Positions 34,396-47,400 of a DNA stretch of 64,000 nt are shown in pieces. The position numbers and the translations under genes are program-made. The stretch covers positions 19,044 through 83,043 of the forward strand of contig JAZAYU010001128.1 of assembly GCA_038501625.1 (NCBI GenBank), written 5' to 3'. How positions within the stretch are numbered: the first letter of the stretch is position 1; every line of letters starts with the position of its first letter. Source of the stretch: Corbicula japonica (Eukaryota; Mollusca; Bivalvia; Venerida; Cyrenidae). Under the pieces are notes generated by a model. The model searched no databases, was not told where the DNA came from, and was given only the letters and a program-made list of their open reading frames with translations.

Positions 34396-35034
34396 GGGCA
34401 ATATTTTTTTTATCTAATATCTCAAGCGTAGTCACATAGGGCGGCGCTACGCTTAAAATGACAGTCATCAATACGATGAATAAGCTGCGGACGACAGAGA
34501 TAAACAAATAGGATGGCCACAGGAGTTAATTTTATTATAACACGTTCAGCGTGGAAGCATCAATAATGATTTTGTTTATTGATCTTGTCTAATATCAATT
34601 TATAGGATAAATGGCGACACGTTACTTCATTTACAAGTACTTCGTTAGTAAAGTTTGTTGAAAAATCATTTCAATCCATAATTTCAAATGTAGTTGTTAT
34701 CAGATAATCAACCTCACAATTTTGCATTTCACGAGCGCACTTTTGAAATAACCCGAGCTGTGAGAGTTTAAATCTAGTTGGTTTGATAACTACCCATCTC
34801 TTCATTAGTTATGACCATTACATTTTATCTTTTATTCGCAATTACTAATTCAGATAGACATTTAAATACATGTATTATGCTCTTTCTCAAAGATTTGCAT
34901 AAAAGTGAATTGTTTTGACCTCGTTGACAAAAACAGCCATGATTTTTTAGATCTATCTATTTCCATGTCCTTTTGATATCCAAGTTGGAGCACTTATTAC
35001 GATGCGGTATTTATGTGTTTGATATGCTTAAAAG

Positions 35035-35125
35035 TCCTTAACAGGCTCATTGAAACCGAGCCTGCAATATTTTCACATTTTTCTTCTTCGGTGGTTTCCA
35101 AAGTGACCTTTTCATCTATTTTAAG
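35035..35125 (-). repeat. Hairpin family C copy
   Basis: Contains ggctcattgaaaccgagcc (stem-loop), gcaatattttcacatttt and gtgaccttttcatctatt in inverted order. Confidence 0.72.
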
Positions 35126-35424
35126 AAAACAAAATTATGATTGTTTTAAAATAGAAACTTGGTAGCCATTCTATACGTGCATCTGTATTTTTATCATTTA
35201 AACTTCTGGGTGACATTGGTCGACAGAAAACTGGCCATAACATTGACTTACATTGGTCCAAAAGTAAATACAAGCTCGAATAGTCGTACATATCTACTTA
35301 TTCTATTAACTTATTTGCTAATGACCGACTAGCTTTTTGGAAAGCTAAAACTTGTGAGATAAGTAAATAATTAATTTACTCACGTTAAAGTGAGTAAAGG
35401 TTTTTATTCTTTGTGATATATTTG

Positions 35425-35750
35425 ACCGTAATAAATATCATAATCGTCGTCAACGCCGTAATCTTTATCATGATCATGACTATCATATCATCATCTTCAT
35501 CATCATCAACATTATCATCATCATCTTCATCATCATCATCACCTTCATCAACTTCGTCGTCGTCGTCGTCGGTTTTATATGCTGAGTGAACAAACTACCA
35601 TATCCTCCTCCTCCTATTCATCATAATCATCTTCGCCGTCGTTGTAGTTGTCGTATTTACATGATATTTTAACAAACTCTTATATCTTCGACTTATCTAA
35701 AAATTGAAATATTTTTAAGACTTAAGGAACATGGTTTCACTTATATAGGT
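35425..35750. repeat. TCA/TCG trinucleotide tract (copy 2)
   Basis: A shorter version of 32220-32850 with the same unique borders, about 3 kb downstream in direct orientation. It shows a duplication of the whole locus rather than two independent microsatellites. Confidence 0.82.
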
Positions 35751-38020
35751 GTTTATTCTTTATATCTGCAATGTTTTAGTTATTTTTAATCAACTTTAAG
35801 ACATATAATTTCGCTGATTACCATTTCGTAACCTTAATTAACATAAAACACAAGATCCAAATTCAATTTCAACATTTAATTTGGAAAATCGCTAGGATAG
35901 CACTTGGGTATACCGAATGAACTCTATTAATTATAACATTTGCAATGAAATCATAGATTTCTCAATACATATATTTCCTTACATATATTGGCAACAAATA
36001 TCGTAGAAATTACTTTAACAAATGCATGTTATGACACCGCAAATCATTAACCAGTCCATGAACAACTGAATTCGTTTGCTATTAGCTGAACAGATTTTAT
36101 GCATATAAAAAATCAGTGTTTACACTTTGGTAACCCAAAGCTGAATGCCAACCCTGCGATATACAGCACGAATCTCTCGTGCGAAAACTGCCATCTAACG
36201 GTTACTTCATTACAAACAAGGGAAATTAATTTTCTTCTTATTCGTACCTCAAACTCAGAAAATTATATATATGTTTAATGTTGTGTTAAACCTGGGTTAA
36301 AATATATAAGAATATTTTAGGGTTATAAATCGAGATATACATTTACAATGTTATCAATTTATCGATAATCCTGTTTCGGCTTGCTGATTTACCTATGTGC
36401 AAGTATCACGAGAAAGTAAATAAAACGCTACGCCAACACGGTAAAGCCGTAACCAAACGGACGCGCTTCCGATGCATTTCTGTCGGTTATTAAATTATCT
36501 ATAGAGTTAAATAGACATTAAACGATTAAATATATTACTTATTATTAAGACTAAATTCATCGCTGTTTAAATTGAATATCTTAAAAGAATTTACTAATAA
36601 GTCACTGCAATTATTTTTGTATGCTATTTGTTCAATCATCTTCGGTGGTATCGTTTAATTGCCGCAAAAATCCAATTAAAACAACATAATAAAATTAAAC
36701 GTTTTTGACGGACCCATTGTATAGACATTTTGTTTATTTGAACACGCGAGCTAACCATGTGTCAAATGTCCTTGTCGTCTAGCAAATCTTGTTATAATAT
36801 TTGTATTTTTGTCAGTTAATTCGTTCACTTCAATTTGTATTTAACAATATAGATTAAATAACTTCAAATTGAATAACGTGTCATGGTCCATGCCTCTGGT
36901 ATACAAATCATGCTATACAAAGCTATAAGGAAGACAGAAACGAACACTTTGTCAATATAAAGTTATATTCATTTTAAACACCTATTATCTGTTAAACAAA
37001 TAGCAACTGCTAATACGTTACCGTTAACTAAACAATCGTGTGACATGGAATTATATTGAAAAATTGTAAATATTCACAACGTTATGTTGTTTTCTTTTAA
37101 TCTTATATCGTTTCATACCAGTTGTATTATGTTCATTGGGAAATATTTAACTCATAATCAGCTCTCAACACATCTTGTTTTGTAATACAATTTTTACTAT
37201 AAACCGTTACCTCTGAAATAGTGTAGAACATGTTCTATGCAATACCGTTATAAATTACTCTACTGTATATAAACAATCTAAATACTTACTAAGATTTTCC
37301 GCAGAACGGTTATTCCGTTATTTTGTGTGTTATTTTTCTTTAGCTATCATTCTGCGTGTGCAAGCATTATTTTTTTATGTGAATGTATGTTTAATATACT
37401 ATTTAATTTATGTTAATTAAAATCGCAACTGCCGATTTTAGTTCATTAAAATCGCAATTGGAATTCAACATTTTCTTTAAGTAGAAACACCAGTGTTTTT
37501 TTCACATAAGTAACCAAACGCACATAACATTCCGATTGTGAGGGTTAAGAAAACGGGTTCGAATTTTGGTTAATGACGTCATGAAGTAACGTCATAAAGA
37601 AATTGTTTTGGCGCAATTAGATCTACAGGCAATATTTTGTCAAATTCACACAAACTGTGCAATGAAAGCATAAAATAAAAAGCAAATGTATCTTACTAGT
37701 GAAAGATAGAAATATATTCCACTCGTGAACCCCGGAATTATGTATTTTCACTCGTGGCGTCGTAAAATGTATGAATTCTGGAGCTCACTCGATGAAATAT
37801 ATCTTTATCTAACTCTGTTTAAACAAATATCCTCTATATAATAGGTTAGCTATTAATTTAGATTACATATTAAGGATATGTCTTGATGCTGCAAAATTGT
37901 TCATAAATAGTTGTCAAATCATCATAATGATTGATATTGTAAACAGAATAGGTAAACAAGACAGGTTATTTGATCTCATACATTTAAGCTTCACAGACAA
38001 ATGTTATTAAATACGCTGAG
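35751..38020. other. Upstream region of the TSP1-SRCR receptor gene
   Basis: AT-rich, no exon recognised. A short direct repeat around attaaaatcgcaact occurs at 37418-37465. Regulatory sites other than a TATA-like box at 38028 could not be supported. Confidence 0.45.
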
Positions 38021-38027
38021 GTTGAGT

Positions 38028-38036
38028 TATAAAATA
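38028..38036 (+). promoter_or_regulatory. TATA-like box of the receptor gene
   Basis: TATAAAATA lies 51 bp before the start codon, which would leave a 5' UTR of roughly 20-30 nt if used at the usual distance. It is an inference from spacing and motif only, since AT-rich flanks contain chance matches. Confidence 0.4.
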
Positions 38037-38086
38037 CATTTTATTCATTGAGAACATGCTTGATATAATCAGAGGAAATTAACAAA

Positions 38087-38414
38087 ATGGAGTTGAGTGA
38101 TATTAGTGTAAGCGAACACAAGCATGAGGAAGAAGCAGTGGTCATAAAAACAAAAAGTGCTGAAAACGAAGTTAAAGATCATGCATATGTTAATACAACG
38201 TTAGTGGTTGGTATTGATATGAATGTGCAGGGCAAACGCGAAACTCACATCTACGAACATTTACAGACAAAAAAACAGAACACATCAAATTGTAAAGGAG
38301 GATGTATGACCATATTCAAACAATACAAGGACAGCATTATGTTAAGTCTGATTGGTGTGTTGTTAATCGCTGTAACAGTTTTAGCGATATTTATCGGCTT
38401 GCCAGAGAAAACAG
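38087..38414 (+). CDS. Receptor exon 1: cytoplasmic tail and membrane span
   Basis: ATG in a good context (aacaaaATGG), 109 codons plus one nt, donor ACAG|gtaaga. It encodes [20 protein letters not shown], then [22 protein letters not shown], and the hydrophobic stretch [20 protein letters not shown]. The frame continues open past the donor for ~75 codons, but that extension is AT-rich intron without similarity. Confidence 0.8.
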
Positions 38415-41400
38415 GTAAGACTTTGCTTTTAGCAACGTGTGCTTTTAGTGTTTTTCAAAATATAATTTCAATTAGGCATTGGGAAAAATTTCAAATCGTA
38501 TGTACATGTACATGTTATTATATGGGTGTTGTGGTGTTTGGACCTGTCTTTAACACCTACTCTGGAAAAAAAGCCAAAATAAGTTTTTTTAAGGCAAGCA
38601 ATCTCTATTTAGTCAATACTGTTATCAGTAAAATAACCCGTTAGCGATGTCATGCAGTGATTGTTACGTATATTAGGGCTATCCGATTAACCTTTTTGAG
38701 GTTGTCCCGGTAAGCTCAATAGGTTGCGTCGCAGGAATAGCAGGGCTAGGCGCTGTCGCCGGGATGGTGCGGGTTCGCTCCCAGCTAGAGACACTATCAA
38801 TTGCTAAAAAGTGTAATATGCATATCAGGAATTGCAACACTCACAAAACACAGCTTTCTCAAACAGCAAAAAAGAAGAGGAAAAAAAGAGCACGTTGGTT
38901 ATAAGTATGTCAGTTTTAAATTTAATAAGACGCCACAAACAATTAATGACAAAGAGAACCCTTGGGGTTACCGCCTTGTATAGGTAAGTGGCTAAGCAAA
39001 TTGCTAAGCTCGACAAAGTTGAGTGTAAAACCGCACAAACATGTAAAACATAAGAACTAAGCTCATTGCAAATCGAAAAGAGGCGGGTACTCAGTTACCT
39101 ATCCGTTTTCAATAGAAAGATAGTAAACTTGTATAAGTAATATTTAAGTATATTGAATATAATATCATTAACTCATGTTATAACAATGTATTTCTATGAT
39201 CTGATGTTACATTGTGATTTTGAGAGGTCTTTGGTACCAGTGCAGAACATCTTCGTTTTCCTAAATACAGGAAAAATGTAAAAATACAAACCATGAAATT
39301 GCCACAGTTGGACAAATACAATGTGGTCTGTATCCAAATGAGACCGTTCTTTAGTCTGAACTGTGACGTTTATTTCATTTCAACTGAGTCTGCAATATTT
39401 TAATTAGTGTCGTTTTCGACGGCTTTCAAAGTTTGTTTTTTTTATTTTACGTTATAAAACATAACGCGTTTTTGCGTCGCTGTGTGGCGGCCGTCAAACT
39501 CCCCGTACATTCAATCAATGTTTTATCAGATGCGCCATTTGAAAATCTTAAAGCACGCGTCAATATTCATTTGTTGGGAAAACGTTGAGTTGCGCTCAAA
39601 CGGAGGCAAAGAGGAATGGACAGTAATATATATTTCCATGTCTCCTTCAGAACAGACTCAATTAAGCAGAGCCTTTTTTTTGATATGTGAGTGTTCGGTA
39701 GCTTTCCTTAGTTTTCATAATTGAATTGTTGTTCCTGTCGCCGAGCGCTTAAAGAAGAGTGTATTGAACGATAGGTTCATCGTATTTTTGCATTAGTTGC
39801 ATGTCTTTAGATTTATTGCCTTTATTTTTGTTTTGTTTTATTTATTTCTACGTCTTTATCTGTTACTCTATGGTTCCTTTAATTTCTTGGGGTTTTATTA
39901 GAGTGTAAATTCTTCATTTGTAGGTTAATTCTAGACCCACCTGTGTCTTGTTGAATTTAGAAACAATGCTAAAAATCCTTAACTAAAATGGTTCTAAAAT
40001 ACCGTAGAATTGGTTTTATTCGCGTAAGTTTTATTTCCGCTAATATTTCGCGAATCGCTTACAACGCGAATTCATATACCGCGAATAATTGATGAGTTTT
40101 GATATATCTTGTAATAAGTATCCGAAAAGAGGCAACTTAAAATAGAACTGATGATCATTTCAAATACTACACTTTTTGGCCACCATTCATTTAATTGATT
40201 AAAATATTTAAATGAATTTGGCAAAAAAATAAACGATTTTGTCCTTAAAATATGTAAGGTTTTAAGTTATTCTGATACAGGAAACAATATAGCTAATGTA
40301 TTGTCAGCGCTGTTTGTTATATTTCACACGTAAACAAAAGCCAGCTTGCATAACAATATTATGTTTATTGATAGTTAATTGCTCTATATCTCAGTAAGGA
40401 CAGTGGTATTTATCTGTATCATTTGCAAGTGTTTAACGATGAAATCGTGATCACAGTAATAAACTATACTTTTATACTTTCGGTTTTGAGTCTGGCGACG
40501 TCGCGAATTCATTAATACGCTGGGTTTTGACGCAAATCGCGAAATTTTGACCTCGCGAAATTAATGCGTCTTACAGTACAAAGGTTAATTGTTACATGAT
40601 CTAATGTTTTTTTACAAGTCGCGAAACATTACGCAGCCGTTATCAATATTGCGTACGATTTCATAAACCATATATACTGGACTACACATTAATAGAAAAA
40701 GTTATCCGTTTCTGCTCAAACTAAAACGCTTGCTTTTTTTAACAAAAGTAACCTTTAGTTGTCTTTAACTTGTATGTTAAAACATAATCATCATAAAAAT
40801 GCAGTTTCGCCCATACTAATACAGACACGAGTTTACGACCATCTTTCATCGATTTAGAGCGGTTATTTTTCGCCGTTTTAAAAGTGTCGCTAATTCCCTG
40901 TAGCAATTTTCAAAGTACGAACGAATGGTGTTACAAAGGATTTAAGTATAAATTAACTGATTCATGGTTTACCAAATATCAAATACAATCTTCAAAATGG
41001 CGGACAATTATCCAGGTACTCTTTATTATTCACAATAATGATATTTGTAACGAGACAAAAAATGATTTCGCCATTTCACAAAGTTGTCGGTGAGATTTGA
41101 CATTAAAATCGATTAAAAAAAAACTTTGAAGGCCACCAAACACAAATAGCATCCAAATATTGCTGACTCGTTTTGATGCACATTACTGTCCACGGCGTAT
41201 ATGTCGACATTTCAATCATCCCCGACACATTTAACAATTTCTTTTTATAATTTTTAATGAAAACTAACTATTGGATCAACAACATTTAAAACTATGGCCA
41301 TTTGTAAGTAAACATATTCAGAGACTGCAAACGCCATTTCATATTGTATTTTATTAAGAAGGCTTTCAGTTTGAAATCCTCTTGCAAATGGTGGGCATGT

Positions 41401-44400
41401 GTTAGTAATGATTTTTGTTCAAATGTAGGGTATTTCATATCTTTTATAAACTCCCATCGCAAACAGGAAATGGTCAATGTTTATTTTTAAAAAGTGAAAA
41501 AGTGTTGTTTTTCCGGATTTTGAAATAAATAGTGATAAAAAATTGTGTCATGTGTCCACCGAAATATTTTAAATGATGGTGTTTTAAAGGGATAAATGGA
41601 GGCTGGGATTTATGGGGATCTTGGAGTCAGTGTTCGGCAACATGTGATTTTGGGATGAGATATCGTGAAAGAACGTGTTCCAGTCCCGTACCTGCAAAAG
41701 GTGGACTGTTTTGTTCTGGGAGCCCGGTCGAATTTAGACTTTGCAACCAAGGTTTTTGTCCAGGTAAGTATCTGTATCATTTTTTACGGATACATTAAAA
41801 TAGATCTATGCTTACACGATTCATTATGTATTTATTATTCGAAACATTATTTGTGCGGTGCCCACGGGCAACCATTTTTTGATTTGCTAGGTCAAAATAA
41901 GACCTCTGGCCATACACATGTCGAAATCGGGTTGTCCGGTAGAAAAAAAAATATTATGTTATCAACAAGCTGAACTGGAAGTCTAATCTCAATACCAGAC
42001 ACCGTTTAATACCAACAAACAACTGTTAAAATAAAGCCAATAAGGGTAATCAGTTGACAGCATTGAATCAGTAAACTAAAAGCATTAAACACCTCACTGC
42101 GTGGAATACAATCTCATATTATTTGCATAAGGTCTATAGATTCAGGGGAAGTTTCCAATAAATAAAGATATGTTAATGATCTTTGTACAAACAATTTAGT
42201 TTTCTGTAAAAAAAATACTTAGTTAAAAAAACCATGATAAGATAATCACGAGAAAAGAACACCCTTAAAATATCGTATAGTTATGGGTCACCGGCGTTGT
42301 TTTTTTTCTGCCACGGCTAATTTCTGATAGTAAAATTTAAGAGTACGCTTTTCAAACATTTCATTGGAGTTTCTCGTGTCTTCAAAGGAATTTTTAAACT
42401 TCTATTATTGGACCAAGGTTATTTGGCAATGTTTACATTGGCGTGTTTACATTTGCGTTACATCATAACAATGAATTAATATTTTAATCGTTGTTTTATA
42501 CAAAGCCTGAAGCACCCAATACTTGTCCCATTAGCCGAGTGGTCTAAGACGCAGTCAATATGTAATGCAATTGTAGCACGCTGTTATTGGTTGAAGGTTC
42601 GAAACTTGTTTTTTTTTACTTTTAATTTTATTTTTTACACAATAATTATTGCCGCGATAAAATAAATTGAAGCAAAATATATTAATAAATATGAAATAAC
42701 TGCAATAAACCTTAAAAAATATAAATCTAAAATATTTCCTCAAACGCTGTGTGTCAGTATGAATCGAACCTGTGCCGAAAAAACAGTTAGGCCTATGCCA
42801 GCCGGACGCGTTAACCACTGTGCTATCAAGGAGGTGTGATGTATATTTGCAAAATATGAATTTAATCGCGTAAATTTGTCTTAACCCGTGTTTACATTCT
42901 ATTAATAATTGTAAACATCGCCAATTTAGCTTGGGCGACCTATACTTGTGCTATCAGCACGGTCAACAGATTTATAACAAAATAAACAAAGGCGGCGTGA
43001 ACAGTGAATTATGCATCGTTGCTCTCGATGACTAGGCTCAATAATACTGAGCTTGCACTAGTTTGATATGTTGGTATCTTTCGTGTCTTTTTTTTTTTGG
43101 CTTTCTAAGATCTTTTCAGTATTTTTTTAATATATCACAGCAGCGTCGTTTGTACCGTTTTTCGGCCGTAAGAATTTCAATCAGTACTGTTATCAATTAC
43201 CATGTTTGAAGTCCATTTAACATGGTCTGTTAACCACACACCATTATAAAGTCTGCATTATATATTCAAATTCTAAATAAACCCTGAAAACACATTATTG
43301 TCCCGATAAAGCAATGTATTAAAGTTAACTTGAAGGTCTAAAGCGGAGCGCAAAAACTGCGTCGGAAGTATTCACGATATCCTAGAAGCTTCATAAAAAG
43401 TACCTGTAAACATTGTACGGAACACACATAAGTTTAAAAGTACGAAACGAAATCTGAATATGTGCAAATTGCGTTTAAAAAATTAACTATGGTTTTCGGT
43501 CGGTAATTATAGTTTTCGACAATATCCTTAGTTATTGGTCCGATAACCATATGTTATTAACACTTCTTATGTATATCGCCCGATAACTAAGGTTTTCAAA
43601 AATAACTATCATCATCGGACGGTAACCCTAGTTATTGTCAACTATGGTCATCGGTCCAGTATCTATAACTATTTGTCGTTAACCATGGATGTGGGATTAA
43701 TGGTCCAAAACGCGTGCCATACATTTTATTTAGCATCATGCCTGATACTGTAACAGAACAGTCTGTTTTCCGAGTGATGTTACACCTCTTCTTAAGATTG
43801 TGATAGAAATGTGGCGAGCTATCTTTAAATATATTTAAAAGACATAATTCCGTTGAATATATTGTTAGCTCGATATATTAACTATGTGCTTAAGCTAGAC
43901 TATTCAGTTTTAAACAGTACAGTATTGCTCTGGAATATATTCTGTTAAATCTTTTAACTTTTTGTAACATATTCGTACGCACCAATGTATATTTATGTAG
44001 TAATAGATGGTGGATGGAGTGAATGGTCAGCATGGGAAACTTGTTCAGCTACATGTGGTACTGGATTACAACGACGTAATAGAACCTGCTCTGATCCAGC
44101 ATCGGAACCACGTGGCAGACCATGTTTTGGTGACTTGTCCGAATATCAACAGTGTAGTATCAAAACATGCGATGGTAATTATTACTTTTACAAGCTTTTT
44201 TTAATGATCTAAAATCTTAAACCAGCTATATTTAATCGTTTTGTAAAAGGTGAAATACGTAAATCAGGTATGGTCGCTGTCAAGGGGTTTACAGAAGTGC
44301 AATTGATTAGTTTGTAATAGTAAAAATGCATATTAACTTTGAAAAAAACTCATTCTTTGTTCTTCTTATTTTACATCAGTGTCATTACCTCTAGGTAACA

Positions 44401-47400
44401 TGCCAGTGTTAGTACATATATTCAGAATTGAAATAAAACACGAAATTTCAGTTACAAAACTATATTTTTTATATTAATGACGTTCATTTAAGCAAACATA
44501 CTTTACCGTTTACTTCCCAGTTCCCACACAAAAAGTAAAAATTACACGCCTTTTACAAGTAGATTGTTAAAGGAAATACTGTAAATCTTAAACACTATTT
44601 TATATATATATTTTTTTTAAAATGTAATATGTAAAAACAAAAACACCCTAATCGCTGTTAAAACATTTTAAAATCACATAATATTTAAATCTTTCTTCAG
44701 TTACAGTACTGAAAATTAAGAAATTGACACTTTTGGCGTTTCAACTCTGTTTCATTTCCATTCCAATTTGCAACGTTTTCCGCTGTGCTTCCATTCCGTT
44801 TCCGTTTCGTTTGGAACCATTCGGTTACCATTTCGATTAAAACGCTTTCGACTCTGCGTTTCAAGCGTTTTTCTGTTGCTAGCGTTTCTTCCGTTTCTAG
44901 CGTTCCATTTCCGCTTCCGGGCATTTTTATCGCTTCCCTGGTTAAATATTTTCGTTCAACAAATTTCAGTACGTCTGTGAAATTTATAGACTTCAGTAAA
45001 AAGTGGAATGAAATAAGAAATTATTCTGACCGGCGTTGGAAATTTGGCATTACCATTTGCAACAAGACTATTCCGTGAAGGCGATCCGATCCGGCGAAGG
45101 AAAACAATGAGGACTTTTCTATGTAAATGCGGTTAATACTTGATATAAAAATGATAAATTTGTAAAACTCCAAGTCCTTACAATGATTCTCTTGTCGAGT
45201 TATTTCTGCAATAACAACACGAAGCTTCACTGAATCTACACTGCCACCGTTGAGGATATTTTGTTTGAGAGAAATCATTGCGGACAAGTTTTCGAAGGTC
45301 GTCGTGATTCCACTGAGATTTTCCACTTTGTCCGCTTATTCGAGAAGCTTTACATGGAGTAATAAAAAATATCATCGCAGACATGTACCGCGTAAAAGGA
45401 AGGAATGCTCAAAATTTTATTAGAAAAAGCACAAAACAAAACATCTTATAATATTTTAAATTTAATTTAATGAATATAATAATAACCATTCCCTGTCTAT
45501 ACTCTCAGTAAATTGATTTTGTATTATCGTTTAAATAAACGACTATTTAATTGTTTCGAAAACTCGCCTAATTATTAATTCAGTGTTACAATGTAAATAC
45601 GTCGGTTTTCCGTCGGCAGTAAATAACACGTATACAGTTTCTCTATATGCATGTATTTCTTGTTTCAAATAGGTTATTGACAATGTTAAGTAACAATAGG
45701 GTAATGTTTCGAATATTTGTGTCAGGTATTATTGTACAAAACAAAGCAATATATGCATATCAGGAATCGCCACACTCAAAAAACACAGCCTCCCCACGCA
45801 GCGAAAAAGAAGAGAGGAAGAGAGAGAGCGCATGATTTATATTATGTATGTCAATTCAAATAGGACGCCACAAACAATTAACAAAGAAGAGAACCTTTGG
45901 GGATACCGCCTTGGAACGGTCAGTGGCAAAACAAATTGCCACTGGGGGTTTAAACCAGGTTCTAGGGTGCACCAACCTCACAAGAGTTTCACTTGCTTAG
46001 AAACTAAATATATTCATAAAATGCAGTTTAAGTAATCCTTATTAATTTTCTGAGTGGTATTCATTCATATTTTGCGAACAGTTGGGAAAAGATTACTTAA
46101 ATATGTTGGACACTCTCCATACTGTGTTTTATGCATTAAAACTAGTTTTTGCAATTTTCTTCTACCGGATAACGAAAGCCAACTAATTTCAGTGTACAGA
46201 CCAGATGTAACGGGTTGCGTAAGTCCAGTAGCGATTCTCGCTGCTTCGTATTGAAGTTTTTCTAATGCCTCTTTTTCATACTGAGTGCAGCCGTCCCAAA
46301 CAACTGACGCGAATTCTAATATTGGCCTTAAACATGATGTATATATCTGTGACAATGTTTTTCTCTTTAATGAGATTTTAAGTGAACGCATTATTCCTTA
46401 CAATTTTGAGGCTGACAAAAGTAATTTTCTCTATATGGGAGTGCCATTTTCCAGAAGAACTTATGGTTAGACCTAAATGTTTGTGGTTTTTAACAAATGC
46501 TACATAAACATTGCTAAATGCTAAACTTGGTAAATCTGTGTTTGTTTTTAAAGTGAATAAGATCGCTTCGGTGTTGTTAGGATTTGAGTCAACTAGCCAT
46601 GTCTTAGACCAAGTTTCAATTAATCTTAGATCGTGATTGATAATCCCGTCAATATTAGCAATTCTTGATGTACAGGCTAAGGATCTGCAAAAAGACGTGT
46701 AATACTAAGTAACCTGTCTACAATGTCATTAACGTATACAAGCAAAAAAAAGGTGAAATATGCATATTAGGAATCGCCACATTCAGAAAAAACAGCCTCC
46801 CCACACAGTCAAGAAGAAGAGAGGGGAGAGAGCATGGTTAATAATATGATCAGTTTCAAAAAAGACACCACTAACAATAAACACAAATGAGAACCGGAGT
46901 GTACCGCCTTGAAACGGTCAGTGGCAAATCAAATTACCACTGGGGTTTTTAACCAGGTTCTACGGTGCGCCAACCTCACACTTGCCCCAACATGTTCTCA
47001 TATCAACAAACAAGTACAAATTGTCTTGATGAAAAAACTCCAACCCACTAATCGGCTTAACAATGTTGCATACAAAAGCACACAAACATATAGAAAAAAA
47101 GAAGCTAAGACCATTGCAAAGCCGAATGGGCGGGTACTCAATGATCTTACAGAGACCAGAGCTCCTGGAGTAAAATCAGCAAGAACACGATGGCAGGGAA
47201 AAAAAGAAACGAATCTAGCTTCTAGGTATTTTTAAGAAAAGATTTCCCTATAAACCTTCATAAACTCTTCAACTCCTGCCACCGTCGTTCAACCAAATAG
47301 GAAAGCATAATGATAACTGTAGAAGGGTTTATCACCAAGCCTGCAGAGCGCTGTAAAATATCATGTTGGTAACCTTTCTTTTTAAATTTACAGATGGTTT

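Noticed and set aside
38415..38644. Extension of receptor exon 1 ORF to 185 codons
   Set aside because: The frame after 38414 is AT-rich, lacks similarity, and the donor ACAG|gtaaga in phase 1 joins perfectly to the TSP1 exons.
42530..42840. Functional tRNA genes
   Set aside because: A and B boxes are present, but the acceptor and anticodon stems do not pair cleanly by eye and there is no clear anticodon assignment; SINE heads are the simpler reading. The same reasoning applies to 13913, 20219, 22068 and 38705.
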